Assembly (NCBI GenBank): GCA_902556425.1
Contig: CACDWG010000006.1
Location: 62,001 to 126,000, forward strand
Origin: UBA4421 sp002704225
GTDB lineage: Bacteria; Pseudomonadota; Gammaproteobacteria; Pseudomonadales; Azotimanducaceae
Direction: 5' to 3'
Length of the DNA stretch: 64,000 nucleotides
The notes under the pieces were generated by a model. That model saw only the letters and a list, made by a program, of their open reading frames with translations, ran no database searches and was not told where the DNA came from. The position numbers and the translations under genes were made by a program. Shown here one piece after another: positions 50,915 through 59,868 of this stretch; positions within the stretch are counted from its first letter, which is position 1; every line of letters begins with the position of its first letter.

Positions 50915-53812
50915 TTGTCCCTATCCGTTTTGCCTCGATTTGCTCTCGGCTTCAGTCTGCTGTGGGCTCTAGCCCTAGGTTCCGCAACTGCTCTTTCAGC
51001 ACCCGCTGAGGGCCAAGGGCCGGGCGCAGAGGGAGTCGTCATCGGCAGTTTCAGTGAGCGGGATAATGCTGAACGCCGTGTTCGGGGCCTGGCTCCGAAG
51101 ATGGCAGCTATCGATGTAGTGCTGTCGGTGTTGCCCGACGGTCGCGGGCTGTTCCGTGTTGTTGCCCAGGCTCAGGATATGGCCAGTCGGCGTTTACTTC
51201 AGCGCTTGCGCATCAGCGGCTTTCCTGACGCGTGGCATATCAGCGACAGCGCCCTTCTTGGCGCAGCGCGAGTCCCGTCGGCTCCTGCCCCAGTGCGCGT
51301 GGTGACTCCGAACAAGACGGAGTCGAAAGTAAAAACTGCCGGGCCGACAAACCAGGGTGAGCCCGCCGTCCTCGTCGATAGCGCCCTTGCCGACGCAGCT
51401 GGACGTGGCGAGCAGACGGTTTTCGGCACCGAGGCTGGTGTGGATTTGCATCAGCTTAAGATCCAAACCGTGGACCATACGAGTGCATCGATCACCATCG
51501 ATGGTCGTATCGACGAGGCGGTTTGGCAAGGTATTCCATACTACGACAACATGGGTGTTTCGATCCCAGATCTGGGCACAGACGCAGAGTTCTCCACCAA
51601 AATACGCCTCCTTGCTACGGAAAAAGGTTTGTATGTGAGTGCGGACATGGAGCAGCCCGTGGACACCCTGGTTGAACGATTGACGCGGCGTGATGACTGG
51701 GTAGACCGAGATCTTTTCGGTGTCACCATTGATGCCTCGGGCGAAGGAAAGCTCGGATATTGGTTCTATGTTGCGTTAGGCAACAGTCTCAACGACGGTA
51801 AGGTGCTGCCTGAACGCCGTTTTCAACGAGATTGGGACGGACATTGGACGGCGGAGGCCGCGCGTACCGACACCGGCTGGAGTGCAGAAATGTATTTGCC
51901 TTGGTCGATGATGGACATGCCTCAGCGCGAAGGCTTGCGCAATATGGGTTTCGTGGCCAGCCGCATGGTGTCTCATCGGAATCAGCGTTATCAGTGGCCT
52001 CGTTATGGAGTAACCACCAAGCGTTACGTCTCAGCGTTCAATCGGATGCAGATGGAAGGGGTAAAGCCCGTGCCACAAAAGTCGATTATTCCCTTTATCG
52101 CCGCCACCCAAGACGAGGTCTATGGTGACACAGAATTCCGCGTTGGCGCTGACTTCACGTGGAAGCCATCGCCCAAGGCGCAAATCTCGGGCTCCATCAA
52201 TCCCGACTTCGGTGCGGTGGAATCTGATGACGTGGTGCTGAATCTCACCGCAAGCGAAACATTTTTCCCGGAGAAACGGCTGTTCTTCCTCGAAGGCAGT
52301 GAGGTATTTAATGTGATGCCGCGAGACGATTTCAGCTCGATCAGCCGTATTGCGCTGAACGAGGATTTTTCAACCACGTCTCGTCGGGTCTATCTGCAAG
52401 AGCATGTACCCTTGCCGATTTCATTGCTCAACACCCGTCGCATCGGTGGTACAGCCAGCCAAATGATGGTGCCTGATGGCGTCACGCTGGATCGCGGCCA
52501 GCGGGACGTGCCTACTGACCTGATTGGCGCGGCGAAGGTCACTGGCAGCACCGACAGTCTGCGCTACGGTGTGCTGGCAGCCTTTGAAGACGATGTGGAG
52601 TGGTTGGCTCGAGATGCCAATGATCAGCCGGTGACGTTGACCGGGACGGGGCGGGACTTCGCAGTGGCGCGACTGATGTATACAGCGCCGGAGACAACCT
52701 CATGGGGGTATATGGGCACCTTTATGAGCGGCAGTCGGTTTGATACCAGCGTGCACAGCCTTGATGGGCATTTACAGAGTAAGGACGGCTCGCTCAACGC
52801 AGACGCACAATGGATCATGAGCGATCGTGATGGTGTTACCGGTTATGGGGCGATGTTCGATGCACTGTATGCAGTGAGCCCCAATTTGCGACACAAGTTC
52901 GAAGTGGATGTGATGGATGAAGATATCGACTTTAACGATCTTGGGTTTTTGCGTCGTAACGACTACGTCAAAGGCCGCTATGTGTTGCTGTACAACAAAC
53001 AAAACTTGAGCGCCAATCTGAGCAACTATCGGACAACGTTGGTGGTAAAGCACCAGCAAAATCTGAGCGAGAACCAGATTACCGACAGTGCTGTGCTGTG
53101 GCGCTCCTCAGTTGTGCTGCCCGGGCGCAACACATTGCGAGCGGGTGTGGGCTATTTTCCCAAACGGTATGAAGACATTGACAGCCGTGGCAACGGTGCT
53201 TATCGCGTAGACGGCGGTGGCTGGTTTGAAAGCGTTTTGTCCACAGATGCGGGCAAAAAAGCCAGCTTCAGTTTTGGTGTGGGTGGGGCGCAGGAGCATC
53301 TGGGCGACTGGTCCTATAACGCCACCATGGGCGTCACCTACCTGCCCATCGATCAACTCAGTGTATCCATGGACCTTCGCTACAAGGATCGCAGTGGTTG
53401 GTTAGTCTATCAGGGGGGGCGTAATTTCGGTGCCTTCGATGCAGATGAGTGGCAGCCGTCCCTAGACATCAACTGGTTTATCGCGCCGGGTCATCAACTG
53501 CGCTGGAACCTGCAGTGGGCGGGTGTTCGAGCGACGGATAAGGGCTTCTTTGCCGTGCCCTTGGGCGACGGCGATCTGATAGCAGCAGAGCGTGAACGTG
53601 ATAACTACGATTTCAACATCACCCGCTTGACGACGCAGTTGCGCTATCGATGGGCGATTGCGCCTTTGACAGATTTCTACTTGGTGTATAACCGTGGTAA
53701 CGCGCTAAAACCACAGGACGAATTTGACGTGTTAGATTTGTTTGACGAGAGCTTCAGCGAGCCAGTAATCAATACCTTTGTCGCTAAGTTGCGTTATCGC
53801 TTCGGTAATTGA
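50915..53812 (+). CDS. Outer-membrane protein with SPOR-like and DUF5916/CBM9-like domains
   Basis: About 965 residues. A signal peptide (LWALALGSATALSA) is followed by a SPOR-like peptidoglycan-binding domain at roughly 35-105 (VIGSFSERDNAERRVRGL... RVVAQAQDMASRR). A linker leads to a carbohydrate-binding CBM9-like module near 185-380 (IDGRIDEAVWQGIPYY) and a C-terminal beta barrel of the DUF5916 type, rich in Tyr/Trp and ending YRFGN. Such proteins lie in the outer membrane; the ligand is unknown. The TTG at 50915 after GGGAGGA is preferred; the frame opens from a TTG at 50888. Confidence 0.75.
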   Translation: MSLSVLPRFALGFSLLWALALGSATALSAPAEGQGPGAEGVVIGSFSERDNAERRVRGLAPKMAAIDVVLSVLPDGRGLFRVVAQAQDMASRRLLQRLRISGFPDAWHISDSALLGAARVPSAPAPVRVVTPNKTESKVKTAGPTNQGEPAVLVDSALADAAGRGEQTVFGTEAGVDLHQLKIQTVDHTSASITIDGRIDEAVWQGIPYYDNMGVSIPDLGTDAEFSTKIRLLATEKGLYVSADMEQPVDTLVERLTRRDDWVDRDLFGVTIDASGEGKLGYWFYVALGNSLNDGKVLPERRFQRDWDGHWTAEAARTDTGWSAEMYLPWSMMDMPQREGLRNMGFVASRMVSHRNQRYQWPRYGVTTKRYVSAFNRMQMEGVKPVPQKSIIPFIAATQDEVYGDTEFRVGADFTWKPSPKAQISGSINPDFGAVESDDVVLNLTASETFFPEKRLFFLEGSEVFNVMPRDDFSSISRIALNEDFSTTSRRVYLQEHVPLPISLLNTRRIGGTASQMMVPDGVTLDRGQRDVPTDLIGAAKVTGSTDSLRYGVLAAFEDDVEWLARDANDQPVTLTGTGRDFAVARLMYTAPETTSWGYMGTFMSGSRFDTSVHSLDGHLQSKDGSLNADAQWIMSDRDGVTGYGAMFDALYAVSPNLRHKFEVDVMDEDIDFNDLGFLRRNDYVKGRYVLLYNKQNLSANLSNYRTTLVVKHQQNLSENQITDSAVLWRSSVVLPGRNTLRAGVGYFPKRYEDIDSRGNGAYRVDGGGWFESVLSTDAGKKASFSFGVGGAQEHLGDWSYNATMGVTYLPIDQLSVSMDLRYKDRSGWLVYQGGRNFGAFDADEWQPSLDINWFIAPGHQLRWNLQWAGVRATDKGFFAVPLGDGDLIAAERERDNYDFNITRLTTQLRYRWAIAPLTDFYLVYNRGNALKPQDEFDVLDLFDESFSEPVINTFVAKLRYRFGN

Positions 53813-53845
53813 TGGCCAAAAAGGCTAAATAGGAGGATGGCTTAA

Positions 53846-55201
53846 ATGAAACGACTAATTTTCGCCTTAGTGGCGGTTTGTATTCTGACGACGGGCCCCG
53901 TCTCGGCACGGGAGATTTCCGACAGTTCACCCGAACGACAGGGTTTTTCCAGTGAACGGCTTGATCGCCTGACAGAATTTATGGACGGCAAGGTAGCGGA
54001 TGGCACCATGGTCGGCGGCATGGGTTTGATCGCGCGCAATGGCAAGATCGTTTACAGCCAGACCTATGGTCAAGCTGACCGTGAAACCGAACGAGCGATG
54101 GAATCCGATGCAATCTACCGCATTTATTCCATGACAAAGCCGATCACCGGCGTGGCGCTGATGATGCTTTACGAAGAAGGTAAGTTTCGTCTAAACGATC
54201 CTTTGGCTATGTATATTCCAGAGTTGGCGAATTTGGAGGTCGCGCTATCGACTGCCGGTACAGGCGTTGTCTCAGACGGCACCGTCAGCCGTGGGGTCGG
54301 TGAGAGTAAAACCGAGCTGCTGGGTCAAACACGCAAACCAGCCCGCCAGCCGACGATTCGAGATCTCATGCTCCATACCGCCGGATTTACCTATGGCGTT
54401 TTTGGCAATACAGAAGTAGATCAGATGTACCGGAAAGCCGGGTTGATGGGCGATATGGATCTGCAAGCATTCGTGGCAGCCCTTGGCAAGATTCCTCTGC
54501 AATACGAGCCAGGTGCCCAGTGGCACTACAGTGTGTCTGTGGATATTCAGGGGCGATTGGTTGAAGTGCTGTCGGGTATGAAATTCAGTGATTTTTTACA
54601 GGAACGGTTGTTTGGGCCGCTGGATATGCGGGATACCGCGTTTTCAGTCGACGCAGACCAGATGCCGAGACTGGCGCAGCTCTACAAGCCCAAGGGGATG
54701 ACAGGCAATAACTTTATGGCGCCTTCAACCGGCCCCGGACTGGATGTTGCGGATGCCTGGGTCAGTGCGGGTTTTGTCCAGCCGCCAAAATTTGAGAGTG
54801 GTGGCGGTGGCCTGGTTTCCACCGCTCGCGACTACCTGCGATTTTCGCAAATGATGCTCAATGGCGGTGAGCTTGATGGTGTGCGTATTTTGTCACCTAA
54901 AACCGTGCAGCTGATGACGACCAATCACTTGGGTGATCTGCCCATGGGCTTTGCGCGTAGAGGCGGTGGCTTTGGCCTGGGTTTTGGTGTCTTGCTCAAT
55001 CCGGGAGATGTCGGCGAAGTGGGTTCTGCCGGCGAATACAACTGGGGTGGCGCAGCGGGCACGCGTTTCTGGATCGACCCCCAAGAGAACTTGATCGGGA
55101 TCTTCATGGTGCAGAGCATTCCTCACCGAACTCGGCTGGCTGGTGATTTTAAAGTGCTGACCTACAGTGCCATGACACAGAGTCAGATGGACGATAAGTA
55201 G
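53846..55201 (+). CDS. Serine hydrolase, beta-lactamase class C fold
   Basis: 451 residues, secreted (signal peptide ending VSA). The nucleophile motif SMTK (IYSMTKPITGVALMM) and the Tyr-x-x motif YSV in WHYSVSVD mark the class C beta-lactamase/D-Ala-D-Ala carboxypeptidase family. Such esterases and peptidases (EstB-like) act on esters or amides and not necessarily on antibiotics. GGAGG precedes the start. It lies 33 bases after the outer-membrane protein and 72 bases before a related but distinct serine hydrolase, from which a terminator separates it. Confidence 0.87.
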   Translation: MKRLIFALVAVCILTTGPVSAREISDSSPERQGFSSERLDRLTEFMDGKVADGTMVGGMGLIARNGKIVYSQTYGQADRETERAMESDAIYRIYSMTKPITGVALMMLYEEGKFRLNDPLAMYIPELANLEVALSTAGTGVVSDGTVSRGVGESKTELLGQTRKPARQPTIRDLMLHTAGFTYGVFGNTEVDQMYRKAGLMGDMDLQAFVAALGKIPLQYEPGAQWHYSVSVDIQGRLVEVLSGMKFSDFLQERLFGPLDMRDTAFSVDADQMPRLAQLYKPKGMTGNNFMAPSTGPGLDVADAWVSAGFVQPPKFESGGGGLVSTARDYLRFSQMMLNGGELDGVRILSPKTVQLMTTNHLGDLPMGFARRGGGFGLGFGVLLNPGDVGEVGSAGEYNWGGAAGTRFWIDPQENLIGIFMVQSIPHRTRLAGDFKVLTYSAMTQSQMDDK

Positions 55202-55229
55202 CGCGATAAGGCGCTCGGCGTAAATGCGA

Positions 55230-55259
55230 CCGCCCGGTGCCTAACCGGGCGGCTTTCTG
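55230..55259 (+). terminator. Intrinsic terminator between the two serine hydrolases
   Basis: A perfect 9-bp GC-rich stem (CCGCCCGGT / ACCGGGCGG) with a five-base loop is followed by CTTTCTG. It would end the transcript of the first hydrolase and leave the second to its own promoter or to read-through. Confidence 0.75.
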
Positions 55260-55273
55260 TCAGGGGTCTGGCG

Positions 55274-56632
55274 ATGCGATCTTTGTTAGTTTTTTCCATA
55301 CTGGTCGGCCTGGGCATGCTGGGTATGTCCACTGTCGGCATGTCGCCAACGAGCTTGGTGGCAAATGTGGCAGTCGGTACCGGCATGGGGGCAAAGCTCG
55401 CCTGCTCCGGGCATTTCCTGAGTGGTTTCGATGAAGCGCAGATTCGTCAGGATTTAGCCTCCTACAGCCCGGCCTACGATTGGCTCTCGCTGGACATTGA
55501 CGAACAGTCGCAACGCGCTCGTGTGAGCTTGATGGGGTTTGCGGAGACAAGCGCCATCTATCGCGAAGGTATCGGCTGCACGTTGGACCTAGGGGATGGC
55601 GATTTGCTGACACAGCTCAACGCCCCTAAGGCGCCTTTGGTTGATAACACCCTGCCTTGGCCTGCTGGCTCAGCAGAGCCTTTATTGAATGAAGCACTCA
55701 TGCAGACGCTTGCGGCATCGATGGCACAGGATCAGGCAGAAGGATTGCAAACGCGCGCCTTGGTTCTGGTTCAGCACGGCCAGATTCGAGCGGAGGCCTA
55801 CGCACCAGGTATCACACCTGATACCCCCCTGATGGGTTGGTCCATGGGCAAAAGCCTCACGGCCTTGATGCTTGGGTGGCTGGAGCAGCGGGGCCAACTG
55901 ACCGTTGAAGAGGAGCGTCTGTTCGACGAATGGTCGCAGGATGAACGAGCGTCAATCCAGATAAAGGACCTGCTGCAGATGGCCAGCGGCCTCGACTTTT
56001 CAGAGGTGTATGTGCCGGGTTCAGATGCTACGCGTATGTTGTTTATGGAACCCAGTGCCGCCAGCGTGCCGCTGCAGAGCCCGTTGAAATATCCGCCAGG
56101 AACTCGATTCTCCTATTCGTCGGGTACGACCAACTTACTGTCGCTACTCTTTACCCAGCGCGTGGGCGGTCCGCAAAAAGCGACCAATCACCTGTATCAG
56201 GACATTCTGTGGCCTATGGGTATGCACGATACGACGCTGGAACCGGATGCCAGTGGCGTCTTTGTTGGTAGCTCGAATATCTATGCAACGGCTCGAGATT
56301 GGGCGCGTTTGGGCGAGATCTTTTTACATGAGGGTGAACTTAACGGGGTTCGCATTGCGCCCAAGAGCTACATGCGAGAGTTGGTGCAGCCGAACACAAG
56401 CAATAACGATCGTGCTTATGGGTATCAGGTTTGGCTGAACCGCGGCGAAATGGAAAGGTACTGGCCGGATCTGCCCGAAGACGCCTATGGGTTCACGGGT
56501 AACCGGGGTCAGGCAGTGATGATACTTCCTACCCAGCAGGCGGTAATGGTGCGTCTGGGCTGGAGCGCGAAAAACTACCCTCGCAATAAACGGTTTGCGG
56601 ATTGGTTAAACGCCTTGCCTAGCCAAGGCTGA
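55274..56632 (+). CDS. Serine hydrolase of the beta-lactamase fold (6-aminohexanoate-dimer hydrolase type)
   Basis: 452 residues with an N-terminal signal/anchor. The nucleophile is in SMGKSLTALML (SxxK), the Tyr motif in FSYSSGTTNLL, and the family's GFTGNRGQAVMILP region comes near the end. The first 150 residues are not part of the core fold. It belongs to the penicillin-binding-protein-like esterases represented by the nylon oligomer hydrolase NylB, but with a different N-terminal extension. The neighbouring hydrolase at 53846 is only distantly similar. The substrate is unknown. Confidence 0.85.
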   Translation: MRSLLVFSILVGLGMLGMSTVGMSPTSLVANVAVGTGMGAKLACSGHFLSGFDEAQIRQDLASYSPAYDWLSLDIDEQSQRARVSLMGFAETSAIYREGIGCTLDLGDGDLLTQLNAPKAPLVDNTLPWPAGSAEPLLNEALMQTLAASMAQDQAEGLQTRALVLVQHGQIRAEAYAPGITPDTPLMGWSMGKSLTALMLGWLEQRGQLTVEEERLFDEWSQDERASIQIKDLLQMASGLDFSEVYVPGSDATRMLFMEPSAASVPLQSPLKYPPGTRFSYSSGTTNLLSLLFTQRVGGPQKATNHLYQDILWPMGMHDTTLEPDASGVFVGSSNIYATARDWARLGEIFLHEGELNGVRIAPKSYMRELVQPNTSNNDRAYGYQVWLNRGEMERYWPDLPEDAYGFTGNRGQAVMILPTQQAVMVRLGWSAKNYPRNKRFADWLNALPSQG

Positions 56633-56654
56633 GAGCCCTCTGGCCGGCTAACGC

Positions 56655-58277
56655 CTACCGGCTATGGCCGTGATCGCGGCGAATGAACTCCGCTCCGCGC
56701 TCCGCAATCATCACTGTCGGTGCATTGGTATTGCCGGACGTGATGGTGGGCATGATCGAGGCATCAATGACCCGCAAGCCTTTGATGCCATGCACACGGA
56801 GTTCATCATCAACCACCGCGTTGGTGTCATGTCGCGGTCCCATCTTGCAGGTGCCAACTGGATGAAAGATGGTGGTGCCTAAGTCGCCGGCAGCGCGCTT
56901 TAAATCGTCTTCTGACTGAATCTCCGGTCCGGGCTTGAGTTCGGTTGGGTTAAACGGTGCCAGGGCCGGAGCGGCCATAATTTCTCGGGTGTACCTCAAG
57001 CCAGCCACAGCAACATCGAGATCGTCAGTCGTGCTGAGGTAATTCGGCGCGATAGCCGGCGCGTCGTGTGGGTTAGCCGATTTGAGAGTGACCGTGCCCC
57101 GGCTGGATGGACGCAAATTGCATACAGAGGGTGTAATGGCGTTGTACCGATGCAGAGGCGATCCAAACTTATCCAAGGACAGTGGCTGGACATGCCACTC
57201 GATGTTCGCCGACGGTTGGGAAGGATCGCTTTTCGCGAAGGCACCTAGCTGGGACGGCGGCATCGTCAGTGGCCCGGTTTTGTTAAAAAAGTACTCCAGC
57301 CCCATCATGGCCATGCCCCAAGGGGTGCGCGCGCGCTGATTCAAAGTGACCGTATTGTCCACTTGATAGATGGTGCGAATCTGCAAATGGTCTTGAAGGT
57401 TTTGACCGACGCCAGGCAGCGTATGGTGCACGGGAATACCATGGGCCTGTAACTGATCCGCCGTGCCGATGCCCGAGAGCTGCAACAACTGCGGCGAAGC
57501 AATCGCACCTGCCGCAAGAATGACTTCAGCGTCAGCAAAGATCTGCTGGCGCTCTCCCTTGTGAATGAGTTGAATTCCGGTGGTGGTGAGGCCGTCGCCC
57601 TGTTTTTCCAGGATCAGCGTTTCGGCCGTGGCCTCAGTCATGATCGTTAGGTTGGGTCGATTGCGCACATCGTCCAAGAAGGCTCGGGTAGCGCTCCAGC
57701 GTTTGCCCGTGCGTTGGTTCATTTGGAAGTAGGCGTTACCGAAGTTGTCGCCCCGATTGAACTCATCAATTTTGGGTATGCCGCATTGTTCCGCCGCGTC
57801 GCGCCACACGTCGAGAATCTCCCAGTTTACCCGTCGCTCTTCTACCCTCAGCTCGCCACCGCTGCCATGAAAATCGTCGGAGCCGTGTTGGTAATCTTCA
57901 GACCGCCGGAAAATGGGTAGCACGTCGCTCCAGCCCCAACCGCGGTTGCCCAATTCGGCCCAATGATCGTAATCGGACTTCTGGCCGCGCATGTAAATCA
58001 TGGCATTAATCGAGGAGCAACCGCCCAGCACCTTACCCCGTGCGTAGCCAATGCTGCGACCGTTCAGGCCCGCTTCGGGTTCGGTCTCAAAACACCAGTC
58101 GGTACGTGGATTACCAATCGTGTAGAGATAGCCAACGGGAATGTCTATCCAGAAGTAATTGTCTTTCTTGCCGGCTTCCAGCAGCAGGACGCGCTTGCTT
58201 GGATCCTTAGACAGGCGATTCGCCAATACGCAGCCTGCAGTGCCTGCGCCAACAATAATGTAATCAAAACGATCCAT
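56655..58277 (-). CDS. GMC family FAD-dependent oxidoreductase
   Basis: 540 residues, of typical length for choline dehydrogenase-like alcohol dehydrogenases. The FAD motif GAGTAGCVLANRL, the GMC signature GKVLGGCSSINAMIYMRG, and the catalytic His and Asn (FHPVGTCKMG and TSGNTNAPTV) are all present. It oxidises alcohols to aldehydes; the hydrophobic substrate pocket fits aliphatic or cyclic alcohols (AlkJ-like). It lies 51 bases downstream of a Coq4-like gene on the same strand and faces a serine hydrolase on the other. Confidence 0.9.
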   Translation of the reverse strand: MDRFDYIIVGAGTAGCVLANRLSKDPSKRVLLLEAGKKDNYFWIDIPVGYLYTIGNPRTDWCFETEPEAGLNGRSIGYARGKVLGGCSSINAMIYMRGQKSDYDHWAELGNRGWGWSDVLPIFRRSEDYQHGSDDFHGSGGELRVEERRVNWEILDVWRDAAEQCGIPKIDEFNRGDNFGNAYFQMNQRTGKRWSATRAFLDDVRNRPNLTIMTEATAETLILEKQGDGLTTTGIQLIHKGERQQIFADAEVILAAGAIASPQLLQLSGIGTADQLQAHGIPVHHTLPGVGQNLQDHLQIRTIYQVDNTVTLNQRARTPWGMAMMGLEYFFNKTGPLTMPPSQLGAFAKSDPSQPSANIEWHVQPLSLDKFGSPLHRYNAITPSVCNLRPSSRGTVTLKSANPHDAPAIAPNYLSTTDDLDVAVAGLRYTREIMAAPALAPFNPTELKPGPEIQSEDDLKRAAGDLGTTIFHPVGTCKMGPRHDTNAVVDDELRVHGIKGLRVIDASIMPTITSGNTNAPTVMIAERGAEFIRRDHGHSR

Positions 58278-58328
58278 AGTAAGCCTTACGTCATCGGGAC
58301 GAGTGCCCCTGATTCGAGTGGGATGGGT

Positions 58329-59060
58329 TTAGGCGCTCGCCAGCAAATCCAGACTCTGCAGGTCTTGGTAGCGCTGTGGCGGGTGAATATTCAGTTGGGC
58401 TCTGACGGCGCCTATTGGCTGGGTTAGCAGAGACTCCCAGTCTTGCGCTGGCAGCCAAGCGGCTTTTTTTCCGTCTTGGTAGGCGCGGTAAGCAGCGCCG
58501 TATACACCTCGGCCATAACGCTTGGATAGTTGGAATATGCCCACCAAGGCGATAAAGGCCAAGCCCCGATTCGGGCTCTGGGCGCAGGTAAAGGCGAGCA
58601 AGCAAACCTCGCCCAACTCGTCGCGGCCATAGTGGGTGAGGGTATGCCACAAGTCGTGCATATCCCGCTGCCGATTGGCAAAGAGCAGAGTGTCGGCGTC
58701 CAGATTTTTCATCGCGCGCATGCCCTCGCTGGGTGCCACCAGACCTTCGGCGCGGATGTTCTCCTTGGTGACGAAGTTCAGGTAGTGGGCGGCCAATGAG
58801 TGTTGCGGCAGGGTTGCCAGATACTCTCGATTCAGCAGCGTTTCTAACAGCGACCGGCGGTCGACCAATATTTCACGGCCTAAATCTGTGGTTACGAAGC
58901 GACTGAACCCTTTCTGCAACGAGTTCCCGGAAAGGGCCTCAATGATGGTGAATACTTCATCCGTGGCATCCGGGTTTTTGATCAGACGGCGCATGGCACT
59001 GAACGCCTTGCGCCATTCGATGGGACGTTTCGGTGGGGATGAGGCCAATGTCGTTTTCAT
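58329..59060 (-). CDS. Coq4 family protein
   Basis: 243 residues, whole-length Coq4 fold. The zinc or metal motif HDLWHTLTHYGRDELGEV (HDxxH followed by a conserved Glu) is intact, and an upstream helical domain is present. Coq4 organises the ubiquinone biosynthesis complex in mitochondria and has been linked to C1 decarboxylation of the ring. This bacterial gene is not next to any ubi gene and may instead act on another quinone-like or lipid intermediate. It lies before a GMC oxidoreductase gene, with which it is probably co-transcribed. Confidence 0.8.
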   Translation of the reverse strand: MKTTLASSPPKRPIEWRKAFSAMRRLIKNPDATDEVFTIIEALSGNSLQKGFSRFVTTDLGREILVDRRSLLETLLNREYLATLPQHSLAAHYLNFVTKENIRAEGLVAPSEGMRAMKNLDADTLLFANRQRDMHDLWHTLTHYGRDELGEVCLLAFTCAQSPNRGLAFIALVGIFQLSKRYGRGVYGAAYRAYQDGKKAAWLPAQDWESLLTQPIGAVRAQLNIHPPQRYQDLQSLDLLASA

Positions 59061-59228
59061 CTGCTCGGTCGACTCGTAAGTGGATATCAGAATCCTAGGT
59101 ACTCACTGCATACGGCGCAAGCCTAGAGCGTCCGGGTCGGCGCTTGAGCAGGTCTTCGGTGCGGTAAATTTGCTGGACATGATTGACCAGCCGGTGCTTG
59201 ATAAGGACATGAATTACTTAGGTGAAGC

Positions 59229-59867
59229 ATGATGATGAAACTGTATGGAGTACCTGCCGCACCAAATCCAACCAAGGTGATGCTGTATCTGGCCGAGCGT
59301 GAAACCCGGGGCGCGCAGATGGACATCGAACAGGTTCGAGTGAACACGCTGAAGGGCGAGCAAAATCAGCCTGAGCACTTGGCACGTAACGTCTTCGGCG
59401 CCCTGCCCACGCTGGAATTGGAGGATGGACGATTTATTGTTGAGTCGCTGGCGATCATATATTTCCTGGAAGATCGGTTTCCCGAAGGCGCGTTGCAGCC
59501 GGTCGAGCCGGTGGCGAGGGGTCTGGCCCGGGACATGGAACGCACTATCGAAACCCGGTTTGCTAACAATTTGGGGCGCTACGTACACGCCGTGAACTCC
59601 CCCTTAGGCTTGCCCAAGGATCCTAAGATTGCCGGCGAGATTGAGGCCGCCATGCCGAAGGCGCTGGGCTATATCGAGAACGTTCTCAGCGATGGTCGTT
59701 CCTTGCTTGGTGGAGATGATGTTTCCATCGCCGACTGTACGCTGCAGTCGGCGCTGCAGTTTGCGCGGTTCGGCAAGGTAGATGTGATTGCGGATTACGC
59801 GGGGATTCGTGCTTGGGATGAACGCTACCGGCAACGGCCGGCAGCTCAAGCGGTGCTGAAGTTTTAG
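59229..59867 (+). CDS. Glutathione S-transferase family protein
   Basis: 212 residues with the thioredoxin-like half (PNPTKVMLYLAERE, then GALPTLELEDGRFIVESLAI with the cis-Pro and Glu-Ser) and the helical half (DDVSIADCTLQSALQF). Three ATGs in a row (59229, 59232 and 59235) are possible starts, preceded by AGGTGAAG. It is distinct from the GST at 3637. Its stop is one base away from that of an opposing acyl-CoA ligase. Confidence 0.85.
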   Translation: MMMKLYGVPAAPNPTKVMLYLAERETRGAQMDIEQVRVNTLKGEQNQPEHLARNVFGALPTLELEDGRFIVESLAIIYFLEDRFPEGALQPVEPVARGLARDMERTIETRFANNLGRYVHAVNSPLGLPKDPKIAGEIEAAMPKALGYIENVLSDGRSLLGGDDVSIADCTLQSALQFARFGKVDVIADYAGIRAWDERYRQRPAAQAVLKF

Positions 59868-59868
59868 G

